NCBI RefSeq assembly: GCF_003987215.1
Contig: NZ_PIPW01000001.1
Location: 1,116,001-1,180,000, forward strand
DNA length: 64,000 bases
Source of the DNA: Pseudidiomarina halophila
GTDB taxonomy: Bacteria > Pseudomonadota > Gammaproteobacteria > Enterobacterales > Alteromonadaceae
Direction: 5' to 3'
Shown here piece by piece: positions 49,787 through 63,239 of this stretch (positions are counted from its first letter, which is position 1; every line of letters begins with the position of its first letter). The notes below the pieces were generated by a model. It was not told where the DNA came from. It made no database searches and saw only the letters and a program-made list of their open reading frames with translations. A program made the translations under genes and the position numbers.

Positions 49787-49971
49787 TTTACCTGCTCCTT
49801 CCCTACTATTTATTTGTGTGGGCATCCATGAGAAAACACCACACGACCAGCCTGAATTATTCTCAATGATTTGCATGAATCCTCACCAGATGTCATGCAA
49901 CTTTTATTCTAGCAAGGAAACCTCAACCATGACAGCTTGATTACTCAAGTCGAGGTCGTCTTGTCCACTCT

Positions 49972-52572
49972 TTACCGTAATAACTCTTCAATGCGACCTT
50001 GTGCAGCTGCCAGAGCTTGGCTTACCTTGCTGCTATCCGTGCCTCCGGCCTGCGCCATATCAGGACGACCACCGCCTTTACCGCCGACCTCCGCAGCAGC
50101 CACATTGACAATATCGCCGGCTTTAACCTTGCTGGTTAAATCTTTGGTCACGCCAACAATCAGGCTTACCTTGTTGTCGTTCGCAATAGCTAGCACCACA
50201 ATACCGCTACCCAGCTGATTTTTCAGATCGTCAACCATTCCACGCAGTGCTTTACTCTCTACGTTTTCTAATTGGGCCAAGATCACTTTTTTGCCAGCGA
50301 TTTCGAGGGCATCATCAACCAGGCTTCCTCCTGCTTGTGCCGCTAGTTGCTGTTGTAAATCAGCAATTGAACGTTCGAGTCCTTTGGCACGATCCAGCTG
50401 TTGCTGAAGGCGCTCTGGTAAATGGGCAGGATCGGCCTTCAGAAGACCTGCGCTTTGCCGCAACAGCTGTTGCTGATGCTGACTGTGTCTGACCGCCGCT
50501 AAGCCACTGACGGCTTCTATGCGCCGCACCCCAGAGGCAATCCCTGCTTCGCTGACAATACGGAACATGCCAATGTCGCCGGTGCGTTCTACGTGAGTGC
50601 CACCACAAAGTTCCATCGAGTAGTCGCCCATGCGCACGACCCGCACGTCATCATCATATTTTTCACCGAACAATGCCATCGCGCCAGCCTGTTTCGCTTC
50701 TTCAATTGGCATTAATGCTGTAGTTAACTGGTGGTTGGCGAAAATTTCTTCATTTACCTGGAGTTCGATTGCATCAATTTCTGCTGCAGTTAATGCAGCA
50801 AAATGAGAGAAGTCGAACCGTAAGCGTTCGGCGGTTACCAAACTACCTTTTTGGGTTACATGTTCACCTAAAACATTACGCAATGCGGCGTGTAACAGGT
50901 GCGTTGAACTGTGGTTGCGTTTAATCGCGGCGCGCCGTTGGCTGTCAATTTCAACTTTGACGCGATCACCTAGCTGTAACTCGGCTTCTGCGCGGCCATG
51001 GTGGGCAATAGCCTTGCCAATGTACTGGGTATCTTCGACCACAAATACGGTACCGTCGATCAGGAAGCGACCAACATCCCCCACCTGTCCACCACTTTCG
51101 GCATAAAATGGGGTCTGTGAAAGCACCACAACACCTTGTTGACCAGGGCTTAGCTGCTTAACCTTTTCGCCGTCTGCGAACAGCTCCACCACTTCGCTGG
51201 TGCCGCTGGTGGCGCTGTAGCCAGTAAATTCACTGCGATGCGACGACTTTAACCGCTCATTGTAATCAACACCAAACTGCGAGGCTTGCTGCGCGCGTTT
51301 GCGCTGCGCTTCCATTGCTCGCTCGAAGCCTTCTACATCAATAGTCAGCTCTTTCTCACGGGCAATGTCGGCGGTTAGATCGACCGGGAAACCATAGGTG
51401 TCGTAAAGCTTGAAGACAACTTCACCAGGAATCACGCTACCCTGCAGATCCGCAAGCGCATCGTTCAGAATTGCCAGACCACGTTCCAGGGTCTTGCCAA
51501 ACTGTTCTTCTTCGCGCAGTAAAGCATCACTGATAACTTTCTCTTTGCTTTGCAATTCCGGATAGGCTGCGCCCATTTGTCGCAACAGTTCAGCAACGAG
51601 CTTATAGAAAAATGGCCCCTGCGCACCGAGCATATTACCGTGACGTACCGCACGACGGATGATCCGACGCAATACATAGCCACGCCCCTCGTTAGAAGGT
51701 TGTACGCCATCAGCAATCAGGAAACTACAGGAGCGAATATGATCAGCAATAACGCGCAGCGATTTACTATCCAGATCCCGCGTCCCGATAATGTCCGCTG
51801 CAGCTTTGATGAGCGCCTGGAACAGATCAATTTCATAGTTGCTATGCACGTCTTGCAACACTGCCGCAATACGTTCCAGCCCCATGCCGGTATCGACGGA
51901 TGGCTTGGGCAATGGCTGCAGTGTACCGTCAGCTTGGCGATTGTACTGCATGAAGACCAGGTTCCAGATCTCAATGTAACGATCACCATCTTCTTCTGGT
52001 GTGCCCGGTGGGCCACCCCAGACGTCTTCACCGTGATCGTAAAAAATTTCTGAGCATGGGCCACAAGGACCAGTATCCCCCATCGCCCAGAAGTTATCTT
52101 TTTCACCAATACGCGAGATACGATCTTGCGGAACGCCAATCTCATTAGCCCAAATGGCGTAAGCTTCGTCATCTTCGGTAAAAACAGTTACCCAAAGTTT
52201 TTCTTTCGGTAACTGCAGCACCTCGGTCAGAAATTCCCAGGCATATTGAATGGCTTCACGTTTGAAATAGTCACCAAAACTGAAGTTTCCCAGCATTTCA
52301 AAAAAAGTATGGTGGCGTGCGGTATAGCCTACGTTTTCCAGGTCATTATGTTTACCGCCCGCCCGCAAACAACGTTGCGAAGATGTGGCACGGTTATAGT
52401 CACGCTGTTCATCGCCCAGAAATACATCTTTAAACGGCACCATACCTGCATTGGTAAATAACAAGGTAGGGTCGTTACCAGGAATCAGTGATGCCGATGC
52501 TACACGTTGGTGACCACGGTCGGCGAAATAGGACAAAAACGCTTCACGGACTTCCGCGCTGGTCATACTCAT
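49972..52572 (-). CDS. alaS: alanyl-tRNA synthetase
   Basis: Charges tRNA-Ala and edits mischarged serine/glycine. The 866 residues have the class II aminoacylation core ([42 protein letters not shown]), the editing domain with [11 protein letters not shown] and [13 protein letters not shown], and the C-terminal oligomerisation part with [16 protein letters not shown] start at ATG 52572 because AGGA lies eight bases upstream; ATG 52566 is the alternative, and the longer frame to 52674 is not supported. Confidence 0.97.
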   Translation of the reverse strand: MSMTSAEVREAFLSYFADRGHQRVASASLIPGNDPTLLFTNAGMVPFKDVFLGDEQRDYNRATSSQRCLRAGGKHNDLENVGYTARHHTFFEMLGNFSFGDYFKREAIQYAWEFLTEVLQLPKEKLWVTVFTEDDEAYAIWANEIGVPQDRISRIGEKDNFWAMGDTGPCGPCSEIFYDHGEDVWGGPPGTPEEDGDRYIEIWNLVFMQYNRQADGTLQPLPKPSVDTGMGLERIAAVLQDVHSNYEIDLFQALIKAAADIIGTRDLDSKSLRVIADHIRSCSFLIADGVQPSNEGRGYVLRRIIRRAVRHGNMLGAQGPFFYKLVAELLRQMGAAYPELQSKEKVISDALLREEEQFGKTLERGLAILNDALADLQGSVIPGEVVFKLYDTYGFPVDLTADIAREKELTIDVEGFERAMEAQRKRAQQASQFGVDYNERLKSSHRSEFTGYSATSGTSEVVELFADGEKVKQLSPGQQGVVVLSQTPFYAESGGQVGDVGRFLIDGTVFVVEDTQYIGKAIAHHGRAEAELQLGDRVKVEIDSQRRAAIKRNHSSTHLLHAALRNVLGEHVTQKGSLVTAERLRFDFSHFAALTAAEIDAIELQVNEEIFANHQLTTALMPIEEAKQAGAMALFGEKYDDDVRVVRMGDYSMELCGGTHVERTGDIGMFRIVSEAGIASGVRRIEAVSGLAAVRHSQHQQQLLRQSAGLLKADPAHLPERLQQQLDRAKGLERSIADLQQQLAAQAGGSLVDDALEIAGKKVILAQLENVESKALRGMVDDLKNQLGSGIVVLAIANDNKVSLIVGVTKDLTSKVKAGDIVNVAAAEVGGKGGGRPDMAQAGGTDSSKVSQALAAAQGRIEELLR

Positions 52573-52767
52573 GAACTCTTTCCTACTGCTGCTTATCAGG
52601 GTGAAAATTATGCTCGAATTAGCGCGAAAGACTACCATGAAAGCAGCGCTTCGACTAGTCTGCACAGCGGTCAAAAAAATGTCAGAGACAGTTGTTGAAA
52701 TTTTTTTAAAATAAGGTATTTTTACTACCTTAGATTAAATTTCAAAAACTATAAAAAAGGAATTTTG

Positions 52768-53661
52768 ATGCGCTCGTTACTTCTCTCTTTGTTTATTTTC
52801 ATGTCAACAACAGCTGTTGCGGGCGTTTCCGAATGGATACCTTTCGAACACCGGAATGGTCAGGTTCTGGTTAAAGTTAAGGTCGAAGGCATTGACACTT
52901 ACGCGATGATGGATTCCGGAGCGTCAATAAATCTCATCAATCAAAACTTTGTTGACCACCATCAACTGGAACTGCAGAAGCTTCGCGACAAAATCACCAT
53001 TCAAGGTGTTCACGGCAAAAGTGAGCGTGATGTGTTTCGCGATGTCCCAACCGAAATGTTCGGTCAGGATCTGGCGCTGGACTATGTCTCAGGTGACTTT
53101 GCTGAGCCTGAAATCGCGCTTATTCTAGGCGCACCACTGCTTGATAAGTATGTTTTTCAGTTCGACTATCCCAACAGCAGATTACGTCTCATCGACCATG
53201 ATTCCATCGACCTTATCGAAGTTAAAAACATTACCATGCGCTCGCGCCGGGATTACGACCAACCTATTGTCAAAGTGAATCTAAATGATGAGGTTGAAGC
53301 CTGGTTGATTCTTGATACTGGCGCCTCTACGGGTATCTACTTACAACGTGAAGTCGCCGACAATCATGGTTGGCTTGAAAGCTTTCCCGTAAGCCAGGGG
53401 CTTTCCCGTGGTGTCAACACTGTGGCTGAGGTCGAGTCATTTTCACTGCCACTGGTTGAATTTGGTCCCTACCTGCTCGAAGACGTTGAGATAATTGTTC
53501 CGATCGAAGGGGTAAGAACTGACTATGGCAGAAATCGTCAGCAACTGAACTCACGCGTACGCGGTGTCAAAATAGATGGTCTGATTGGATATGATGTCCT
53601 CAAACACTTCATTTTAACCATCGACTATAAAAATGGTCGCGGTCATATCCACGCGCCATAG
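52768..53661 (+). CDS. exported two-lobed retropepsin-like aspartic protease
   Basis: Sec signal at residues 1-18 (cut after AVA-G). Two aspartic motifs, MDSGAS (D49) and LDTGAS (D183), each begin a lobe. Each lobe ends with a matching segment: ALILGAPLLDKYVFQFDY (118-135) and DGLIGYDVLKHFILTIDY. So a single chain carries both halves of a pepsin-like active site, although each half resembles bacterial retropepsin-type domains. Length 297. The ATG at 52768 has AAGGAA six bases upstream. Function unknown; probably periplasmic proteolysis. It sits between alaS and recX, where E. coli has none. Confidence 0.82.
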   Translation: MRSLLLSLFIFMSTTAVAGVSEWIPFEHRNGQVLVKVKVEGIDTYAMMDSGASINLINQNFVDHHQLELQKLRDKITIQGVHGKSERDVFRDVPTEMFGQDLALDYVSGDFAEPEIALILGAPLLDKYVFQFDYPNSRLRLIDHDSIDLIEVKNITMRSRRDYDQPIVKVNLNDEVEAWLILDTGASTGIYLQREVADNHGWLESFPVSQGLSRGVNTVAEVESFSLPLVEFGPYLLEDVEIIVPIEGVRTDYGRNRQQLNSRVRGVKIDGLIGYDVLKHFILTIDYKNGRGHIHAP

Positions 53662-53683
53662 TAAATTGTTCCTCAGGATAAGA

Positions 53684-54145
53684 TTATTCAGGCTGCTGCT
53701 GGCGTTCCATGGCAGCCTTTATCTCACCGAAGCGAAACCCCCGGCTTTGCAAATGGCGCATAATTTTATCGCGTTCTTGCCGGGTTGCTGGCTGCTGTTC
53801 ACCAAACTTCCGACAGAGCCGCTCGAAACACAACTCTACCCAGTCAGGCTCGGCGGCATCGACGAGTTGCAACAGCAGTTCCTCATCAATCCCCTTAACG
53901 CCGGCAGCGGCCTTAATTTTCATCCAGCCATTGCCACTGCCAAGCATGTGTCGTAACCAAATTTCAGCATAGCGCTCATCAGACTGCCAGCCCTGCTCTT
54001 GTGCGGTCGTCAAAGCCTGTTGGATAATCGGGTCCGGATAACCGCGCTGGCGCAGCTTCTGACGCAGTTCGTGGGCACTGTGTTCACGGCGACCGAGCAA
54101 CCGCACCACGGTTTCGTCTGCTTGTTGTTGTTCCTCATTACTCAT
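53684..54145 (-). CDS. recX: recombination regulator RecX
   Basis: Modulator of RecA filaments, 153 residues. Family features: VVRLLGRREHSAHELRQKL (three-helix repeat 1), GWQSDERYAEIWLRHML (the repeat-1 to 2 joint) and MRHLQSRGFRFGEI at the C-terminus. I start at ATG 54143-54145 with GGAG six bases upstream; the longer frame begins with TTG. recA is not adjacent here, unlike recA-recX-alaS in E. coli. Convergent with the protease gene, 22 bases apart. Confidence 0.93.
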   Translation of the reverse strand: MSNEEQQQADETVVRLLGRREHSAHELRQKLRQRGYPDPIIQQALTTAQEQGWQSDERYAEIWLRHMLGSGNGWMKIKAAAGVKGIDEELLLQLVDAAEPDWVELCFERLCRKFGEQQPATRQERDKIMRHLQSRGFRFGEIKAAMERQQQPE

Positions 54146-54221
54146 AAAGCACTCCAGCAAGGGAATTTTTTCTCCAGTTTACACTCTCAACTACTACCTG
54201 TTTAGGAAAAAGGACTTAATC

Positions 54222-54932
54222 ATGCAACGCTTGCTCGTTATCTTGCTGTTTAGTAGCACTTTAGCTTTAACCGGCTGTCAGCCTGTGTCTCAACCAACCG
54301 CCACTAAAACTCCATCACCAACCCTTGCTGTCAGCGGTAACGCAGCTGTCGAAGCTGTACCCGATCGTTTGCAGCTGAGCCTTTCCGTCGAGCGTACGGG
54401 CCAGGATATTCCCAGCCTCAAAACCGAAGTAGACGGTATCACGGCAACGCTCATCGACTACCTGCGTGAACAGGGAATTCATGATGACCACATCAAGTCC
54501 TTTGCGGTCCGTATTCATCCCCAATACCGGTACGATGACGGGCAACAACAATTAACGGGTTATCAGGTCGCGCGGCGAATGACTATCGACTTTCTGCAAC
54601 CTGAACAACACAGCCCATTTCTTGAATATGCGCTGCAAGTTGGCGTCCAGCGTGTTGACGAACCGCACTACACCCTAAGTAATGCCGATGCGCTCTACCA
54701 GCAAGCGCTCACCGAAGCCCTGCAACTTGCCCGGCAAAAAGCAGATAAACTAGCAGCTGCAGCGGGCGTCAGCATTATTGGTGTAGAGACTATTCACGAG
54801 AATTCAAATCAGGCCCCGGTCGTTCGCTATCGGGTAGCGCAGGCCGAAATGAGTGCGGACGTCAGTTTGCCGGGTCAACAGTCTGTTGAAGCACGGGTGG
54901 ACGTTGTTTATCGTTTGAGTGATCAGAATTAA
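54222..54932 (+). CDS. SIMPL (DUF541) domain lipoprotein
   Basis: A 236-residue lipoprotein with lipobox LTGC (C19). The body matches the SIMPL/DUF541 family of periplasmic or outer-membrane proteins: AVSGNAAVEAVPDRLQLSL at the start and ARQKADKLAAAAGVSIIGVETI near the end. Function is poorly known; relatives are induced by oxidative stress. Its last four bases overlap the agmatine deiminase gene on the other strand. Confidence 0.88.
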   Translation: MQRLLVILLFSSTLALTGCQPVSQPTATKTPSPTLAVSGNAAVEAVPDRLQLSLSVERTGQDIPSLKTEVDGITATLIDYLREQGIHDDHIKSFAVRIHPQYRYDDGQQQLTGYQVARRMTIDFLQPEQHSPFLEYALQVGVQRVDEPHYTLSNADALYQQALTEALQLARQKADKLAAAAGVSIIGVETIHENSNQAPVVRYRVAQAEMSADVSLPGQQSVEARVDVVYRLSDQN

Positions 54933-55978
54933 AGCAAGTTGGTTAGCGGCTTGGGCAGTAGCGCGGTCAGACAGTGCGGACCGCCACCACCACGGACAAA
55001 CTCAGTTACGTTAACGGCTATAATTCTGAGTTCAGGAAACGCTTGCCGCAGTTTGCTGGTCGCCTCAGCGTCCTCGCTAACGCCAAATTGCGGCACCACT
55101 AATGCGTTAGGCAACCGCACCAGGTTTGCGTAACTCAGCAGCAAAGGCCGGGCCCCGCGCACCAGCGCGCCAGAATGCCGCACCACATCCTGGTAGATGG
55201 TTATTGGCTCGCGCAGCTGCTGGGCTGCGGGCAACTCAATCCAACGGTAGTCGCTTGCCCAGGCCTGCTGCTGCAACGCTGACACCTCGTCGTTCCATAG
55301 TGGATCGCTGGCACTGGTGCTAAACACAATGGCGTCATCAGCAACAAATTGCAGTTGATTATCGACATGCCCGCCGGTCTCGTCAGCACCTAATGCATTT
55401 TGTAAACAGATCACGCGCTGCAAGCCGAGCTTTTGGGTCAATAGCCGCGCCATTTCTGCCAGACGTTTGCCTGGGTTGCGTGCCTGCAGACTACGCCCAT
55501 GTATGACCGCTGTTCCGCCGCCATCGTGGGTAAGCATACCGCCTTCAAACACCAACTCCAGCTGCCGATAAACGATGCGTTGGCGGGACGCCAGCTCGCG
55601 GGCAAAGCGTTGGTCCCGGGCGTGCGCGAGGTTCACCCCCTGCCAGCCATTAAATTGTCCGGCATTAGCGTACAGTGGTCCGGTTGCTTGCCCAACCCCA
55701 TGCCGCTTCGCGGTTAGGTAAAGGGGCGCGACATCGCGGACCCAGGCATCATCATAAGCGACGGGAAACCATTCTAAGTCAGTTGGAATTTGCGCTAGAG
55801 CCGAATGCACCTGCGGTGGATGCACACCAAGACACACAGGATAATGAGGGGCGATAGCGGCGAGCATGCTCAACATCTGTTGCTGCACAGGTCTTGCATT
55901 GCCGCGCCATACATCGTTTCGATAGGGCCACAGCGCTAGCAGTGGCCCATTATGTTGCCAGTCGGCAAGCAGTTTCAT
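54929..55978 (-). CDS. aguA: agmatine deiminase family protein
   Basis: Guanidino-group hydrolase of the peptidyl-arginine/agmatine deiminase (PPAD-type) fold, 349 residues. Active-site features: [10 protein letters not shown] (Asp-Asp-Trp signature), [23 protein letters not shown] (His-Asp) and the catalytic cysteine C336 in GGGGPHCLT near the C-terminus. The usual product from agmatine is N-carbamoylputrescine. No carbamoylputrescine hydrolase is next to it, so the substrate is not confirmed. The start overlaps the rluB stop by four bases, making it the last gene of a long operon. Confidence 0.85.
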   Translation of the reverse strand: MKLLADWQHNGPLLALWPYRNDVWRGNARPVQQQMLSMLAAIAPHYPVCLGVHPPQVHSALAQIPTDLEWFPVAYDDAWVRDVAPLYLTAKRHGVGQATGPLYANAGQFNGWQGVNLAHARDQRFARELASRQRIVYRQLELVFEGGMLTHDGGGTAVIHGRSLQARNPGKRLAEMARLLTQKLGLQRVICLQNALGADETGGHVDNQLQFVADDAIVFSTSASDPLWNDEVSALQQQAWASDYRWIELPAAQQLREPITIYQDVVRHSGALVRGARPLLLSYANLVRLPNALVVPQFGVSEDAEATSKLRQAFPELRIIAVNVTEFVRGGGGPHCLTALLPKPLTNLL

Positions 55979-56829
55979 TTGCGGGTACGTTGTTTCGCTT
56001 CTTGTAATCGTTTCGCCTGACTTCGGCGCGCGCGCGAGTAGCGCTTCTGCCGGGTCTCCGGCTTGCGGCCTTCGACAAAGCTACGATCTTCCGGTGGCAG
56101 GCCGACCATTTGCCGCAAATAATTGATTTGCTCCAGCGCCAGCTCGCCCCAGCCGCTTTGTGGCAGGCCTTGTTCCAGCTTGATATTACCGTAGCGGACA
56201 CGCATCAGGCGACTAACAGTAACACCTTGTGATTCCCACAAACGACGTACTTCACGGTTACGTCCTTCAGTGAGCATCACCCGGTACCATTGGTTCATGC
56301 CTTCTCCGCCACCGCGTTTAATCTCTTTAAAACACGCCGGACCATCTTCCAGTTGCACGCCTTTGAGAAGTCTGCGGATCATTGCATCATCCACCTCGCC
56401 AAACACCCGCACAGCGTATTCCCGTTCAATCTGATGACCGGGGTGCATCAAGCGGTTAGCTAACTCACCGTCAGTGGTGAAAAGCAACAGACCCGAGGTA
56501 TTCACATCGAGCCGGCCGACGGCCACCCAGCGTGCACCTTGTACCCGTGGTAGCCGGTCGTACACTGTAGGACGGCCTTCCGGATCTTTGCGGGTACATA
56601 ACTCACCTTCTGGTTTGTGGTACATAAGTACACGGCAAACCACATCTTCAGGCGGTTTAATCGCTACTTCGTGACCATCAATCCGTACTTTGGCGTCGGT
56701 ATCGATACGCTCGCCCAGAGTCGCAACTTTGCCATTGACGCTGATACGGCCAGCGGCAATTTTTGCTTCTAACTCACGGCGGGAACCATGCCCGGAACGG
56801 GCTAAAACTTTCTGTAACTTTTCACTCAT
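55975..56829 (-). CDS. rluB: 23S rRNA pseudouridine synthase RluB
   Basis: Makes pseudouridine 2605 in 23S rRNA. An S4 RNA-binding domain (residues 1-60) precedes the synthase domain with catalytic D108 in [12 protein letters not shown] and [13 protein letters not shown]. The basic tail (from about 255) is a usual feature of RluB. The ATG overlaps the scpB stop by four bases and the stop overlaps the aguA start. 284 residues. Confidence 0.95.
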   Translation of the reverse strand: MSEKLQKVLARSGHGSRRELEAKIAAGRISVNGKVATLGERIDTDAKVRIDGHEVAIKPPEDVVCRVLMYHKPEGELCTRKDPEGRPTVYDRLPRVQGARWVAVGRLDVNTSGLLLFTTDGELANRLMHPGHQIEREYAVRVFGEVDDAMIRRLLKGVQLEDGPACFKEIKRGGGEGMNQWYRVMLTEGRNREVRRLWESQGVTVSRLMRVRYGNIKLEQGLPQSGWGELALEQINYLRQMVGLPPEDRSFVEGRKPETRQKRYSRARRSQAKRLQEAKQRTRK

Positions 56830-57428
56830 GGGGCGCTTTCACTCTCTTCGGTCGCTGTCTCAGCGGTTGTTTCTTGAGCAACTGGCCCTGTATTCGCTGT
56901 CCTTGCTGGAGGCTCTGGAATAGCAGGTAACTCAGATAGGTCTTTCAGGTTAAAATAATCCAGGAATTCATTGGTGGTAGCATACAACTGCGGGCGTCCT
57001 GGTACTTCACGATGACCAATCACCTTTACCCAACCACGTTCCTGTAACGTTTTCATAATTTGCGAACTGACACTTACGCCCCGGATCTCCTCAATATCGC
57101 CACGGGTAATCGGCTGGCGATAGGCAATCAGAGCAAGGGTCTCAAGCAACGCCTGCGAGTAACGCGGCGGCTTTTCCTGCCAGAGGCTGGCGATTATACC
57201 ACCTAATTCTGCGCGCGTCTGAAATCTGTAACCCGAAGCGATTTCCTGTAACTGTACACCGCGTTCCTGGTAATCACGTTGCAACTCATCCAGTACTTCG
57301 CGGACGATTTTACGGGTCGCATCCATGCCGTGCTCGAGCAGGTAGTCAGTGAGTTGAGCCACCGACATAGGCGTTTCGGCAACAAATAAGACAGCTTCGA
57401 TAAGTTGTTTAATCTGTTGATTCTGCAT
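56826..57428 (-). CDS. scpB: segregation and condensation protein ScpB
   Basis: Winged-helix partner of the kleisin ScpA in the SMC condensin. The 200-residue protein has [19 protein letters not shown] at the start, [26 protein letters not shown] and [20 protein letters not shown] start at ATG 57426-57428, the conserved N-terminus; a longer frame to 57470 would overlap scpA by more than 60 bases. The C-terminal 25 residues are Thr/Glu-rich and probably disordered. Confidence 0.95.
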   Translation of the reverse strand: MQNQQIKQLIEAVLFVAETPMSVAQLTDYLLEHGMDATRKIVREVLDELQRDYQERGVQLQEIASGYRFQTRAELGGIIASLWQEKPPRYSQALLETLALIAYRQPITRGDIEEIRGVSVSSQIMKTLQERGWVKVIGHREVPGRPQLYATTNEFLDYFNLKDLSELPAIPEPPARTANTGPVAQETTAETATEESESAP

Positions 57429-58239
57429 ACACCTGCTCGCGTGTTGAAATGTGGATTTCCGAGAAAGCATCGACCTGAGTTACATCGACCAGAGCTTCTT
57501 TGACCAGCTCAAGTATTGCCAAAAAGCTTACCACAACTCCCTGCTTGCCTTCGCTTGGCTCAAACAACTGAGCAAAGCGCAAGCGCTGGTGGGTCTGCAA
57601 TAAATCGATAATGCGACTCATCCGTGCGCGGGTCGAAAGTCGCTCCCGGTGAATTTGATGGTGGTGCTGTAATTCTGCCTGTGCCATAGCATGACTGAAG
57701 GCAACAGCGAGCTCAGCCAGAGCGACATCGGGGAGCTGCTGCTTAACGAAGTCTTTGGCATCTGTATCGGCATGCACCACAAAGAGATCGCGTTCAGTTT
57801 GTGGCATATCATCAAGGTAGCCCGCACCCGTGCGAATCGCTTCATATTCTTGCAAACGGCGCACCAACTCGGCACGCGGATCGGCTTCTTCGTCCTCTTC
57901 AGCAGGTGGACGTGGTAATAACATCCGACTTTTAATTTCCGCTAACATTGCCGCCATTACCAGATAGTCCGCCGCCAGCTCAAGTTTGAGCTCTTTCATC
58001 ATTTCGACGTATTCCATGTACTGTTTAGTAATGGGTAATATGGGTAAATCGACGATGTCTAATTTTTGCCGGCGGATGAGGTATAGCAACAAATCCATGG
58101 GGCCGGAAAAACTCTCAAGAATCAGTTCCAGCGCGTCTGGTGGAATGTAGAGATCTTCTGGCTTGTCGATAACCGGTTCGCCGCGCACAAAGCCAAGCGG
58201 TAATGACTGCTGTTGAGGCGAGGTGGTCGACTCCGCCAT
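57409..58239 (-). CDS. scpA: segregation and condensation protein ScpA
   Basis: Kleisin that bridges the SMC heads, 276 residues. Signature GPMDLLLYLIRRQKLDIVDLPI (positions about 45-66, N-terminal domain), and the C-terminal winged helix with VSFLAILELVKEALVDV. Its last 20 bases overlap the scpB start. It lies two bases after yciO. Together with smc at 10.7-14.2 kb this completes the condensin. Confidence 0.96.
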   Translation of the reverse strand: MAESTTSPQQQSLPLGFVRGEPVIDKPEDLYIPPDALELILESFSGPMDLLLYLIRRQKLDIVDLPILPITKQYMEYVEMMKELKLELAADYLVMAAMLAEIKSRMLLPRPPAEEDEEADPRAELVRRLQEYEAIRTGAGYLDDMPQTERDLFVVHADTDAKDFVKQQLPDVALAELAVAFSHAMAQAELQHHHQIHRERLSTRARMSRIIDLLQTHQRLRFAQLFEPSEGKQGVVVSFLAILELVKEALVDVTQVDAFSEIHISTREQVYAESTD

Positions 58240-58241
58240 GG

Positions 58242-58871
58242 CTAGCTGAGATCATCAAACGGCTTGGTATCACCCGAACCAACGCGGGTTACTTTTACCG
58301 TATCATCAGCGAGATCGACAACTGTGGTCGGTGCCTCACCGCGGTGGTCACCATCCACGATGACATCCACCTGATGTTCCAAGCGTTCACGAATTTCAAA
58401 GGGGTCTGATTCGGCAAACTCATTATTGCCCAGAATCAGACTGGTAGACATCAGTGGCTCACCTAAGGCTTCGAGCAATGCCATGGTGATGGGATCATCG
58501 GAAACACGGATGCCGATAGTTTTGCGTTTCGGGTTTAGCAGGCGTTTGGGCACTTCTTTGGTTGCCTTAAGAATAAAAGTGTAATGACCCGGCGTATTAT
58601 TCTTTAAGAGACGAAACGCCGTATTGTCTACCCTGGCATAAATCGAGAGTTCAGAGAGATCCCGGCACATCAGGGTGAAATGGTGGTCTTTATCAATTTC
58701 CCGGATCCGACAGATACGTTCCATTGCATTTTTATCGCCAATGCGGCAACCAATGGCATAACCTGAATCTGTTGGGTATACCAGCACCCCACCCTGCATG
58801 ACATGGTGCACTGCTTGTTGAATCAAGCGCGGCTGCGGGTTTTCAGGATGTATGGTGAAATACTGACTCAT
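58242..58871 (-). CDS. yciO: YciO/Sua5-type threonylcarbamoyl-AMP synthase-like protein
   Basis: 209 residues of the YrdC/Sua5 fold: GGVLVYPTDSGYAIGCRIGDK (about 31-51), the KR-rich PGHYTFILKATKEVPKRLLNPKRKTIGIRVSD nucleotide-binding part spans 93-125 (read in two pieces). It is the YciO branch, distinct from essential TsaC, so involvement in t6A tRNA modification is not certain. It sits 26 bases after rnm, as in E. coli. Confidence 0.92.
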   Translation of the reverse strand: MSQYFTIHPENPQPRLIQQAVHHVMQGGVLVYPTDSGYAIGCRIGDKNAMERICRIREIDKDHHFTLMCRDLSELSIYARVDNTAFRLLKNNTPGHYTFILKATKEVPKRLLNPKRKTIGIRVSDDPITMALLEALGEPLMSTSLILGNNEFAESDPFEIRERLEHQVDVIVDGDHRGEAPTTVVDLADDTVKVTRVGSGDTKPFDDLS

Positions 58872-58897
58872 AGTGGTGACTAACCCTTAGCTTAGGC

Positions 58898-61761
<2,864 letters not shown>

Positions 61762-61794
61762 TTAAACAGCTGTTTGAATTTCTTTACTGTACTG

Positions 61795-61840
61795 ATTTCC
61801 CCGCCTGGCGGCAAGTACTAACGCTACCAGGCGGGGAAAT
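61795..61840. repeat. perfect 14-bp hairpin between porin and fadH
   Basis: ATTTCCCCGCCTGG (61795-61808), an 18-base loop, CCAGGCGGGGAAAT (61827-61840). It begins eight bases after the porin stop on the minus strand. No T-tract follows beyond the A:T pairs in the stem, so it may stop or protect the porin mRNA rather than act as a classic terminator. Confidence 0.75.
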
Positions 61841-61847
61841 CACGGTT

Positions 61848-63230
61848 TTAAAAATAATAGCCTATATTGATATTAAAGCGGGTTTTGGTATCCGTTGAAT
61901 CGCCTGCCATGGAACCGCCGACGAAGGGCTGATTCTTGGCCGTTACCAAATCGAAGTAGGTATAAAGACCACCGGCTGAAACTGCCATACCTAGCACATT
62001 CATTACGGTGTCTTCGCCACCACCTCGCTTATCAGTCATCAGACTATAGTCGTTGTAGAACGTCAGATTTGAAATGGGACCTATACTGACTGGCAGACTG
62101 TAAGCGATATTCGCCGTATACAATGTCGCCTTGCTCGGAATAGTATCGTAAAACGCATAAGCGCCAACCACGATTCCTTCATTTGCCATATCCATATCGT
62201 AATCATACTGGCTTACCTGTCCCATAAAGGTCCAGCGGTCGACACTGTAGACACCATGAACAGCAAATGCGCTACGATCTCCGACGTCGTCGGAACCGTC
62301 GTTCATTTTGCCCATTTGTCCCGACAGTCCAACTTCAAAACTACTGTCTGGACTCAGCGCATACTTACGGGCGACACGCGCCGCGAAGCTGTTAGACTCT
62401 CCGACCGCCAATTCAGGGGTATCATAAATGCCCTCGCCGCTTAGGCGGACACCCAGTGGGTCGTAAGCGTAACGGTCTACCCGATCGCTGACATAACCAT
62501 CAACACCACCCTGCTCATCGTTTTTAAAGAACGCGATGTCGAAATCCCACTCCGCGTCACGATAGAGGAACTTCACCCCAGCATCGTGATCGTCCTCAAG
62601 ACCCACGTAGAAATTCGAGCTAAAGAAATAGTTGTTGGAATTATAAGGCGTATTACCAAAAGGTACTTTGGTGATACCGACTTGTCCCTGCCAGTTATCG
62701 GTGAAGTTATACCCTACCCAGGCATGTTGCACAGATTCCATGTATTGGAACCAGCGATACTGGGCCGACAAGATCACATCACCAATGGTGCCACTATAAT
62801 CGAGACGGATCAGATCGAAATCGATATCACCACCACGATCTTTATTGCCTTCGTTATAATCTTCCCAGACAAATTGCGTGCGCACCGCACCACCAATGGT
62901 GATGGGTGCATTTTGCGCAGCCTCGACATCGCCCTCAAGCTGTTCAATCCGCGCCTCGAGCGCAGTATTCGAGTTGATACGCTTACGTGGCGCAACATCC
63001 TCGGCGCGTGGCGACTGCTCCAACGCGACCTCTTCGACGACATCCTCATCCTGCTCTTGTTCTGCCGCCAGTTGCGCCTCAAGGTCAGCAACCCGCTGTT
63101 GCAAACGTTGCATCTCCTGCATGACTTCCTGCAACTGCGTTGCCGTTACCTTACCGTCTGTTTGCTCCTGCGCGATAGCAGGAGCACTCAACGCAGCTCC
63201 AATACAAATTGCCAGAATTTGCTGTTTCAT
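61848..63230 (-). CDS. outer-membrane porin with periplasmic coiled coil
   Basis: 460 residues: Sec signal 1-20 (AIA-QEQ), a coiled coil at about 28-62 (VMQEMQRLQQRVADLEAQL), an acidic linker, a second short helix, and a beta barrel from about residue 105 to the C-terminal Phe (INIGYYF). The trimer-forming coiled coil recalls phosphoporin/OprP-type or DcaP-like porins. Pore substrate unknown. The ribosome site AAGGAGG is immediately after the transporter stop, nine bases between genes, so it is cotranscribed with the BCCT carrier. Confidence 0.85.
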   Translation of the reverse strand: MKQQILAICIGAALSAPAIAQEQTDGKVTATQLQEVMQEMQRLQQRVADLEAQLAAEQEQDEDVVEEVALEQSPRAEDVAPRKRINSNTALEARIEQLEGDVEAAQNAPITIGGAVRTQFVWEDYNEGNKDRGGDIDFDLIRLDYSGTIGDVILSAQYRWFQYMESVQHAWVGYNFTDNWQGQVGITKVPFGNTPYNSNNYFFSSNFYVGLEDDHDAGVKFLYRDAEWDFDIAFFKNDEQGGVDGYVSDRVDRYAYDPLGVRLSGEGIYDTPELAVGESNSFAARVARKYALSPDSSFEVGLSGQMGKMNDGSDDVGDRSAFAVHGVYSVDRWTFMGQVSQYDYDMDMANEGIVVGAYAFYDTIPSKATLYTANIAYSLPVSIGPISNLTFYNDYSLMTDKRGGGEDTVMNVLGMAVSAGGLYTYFDLVTAKNQPFVGGSMAGDSTDTKTRFNINIGYYF

Positions 63231-63239
63231 AGTCCCTCC

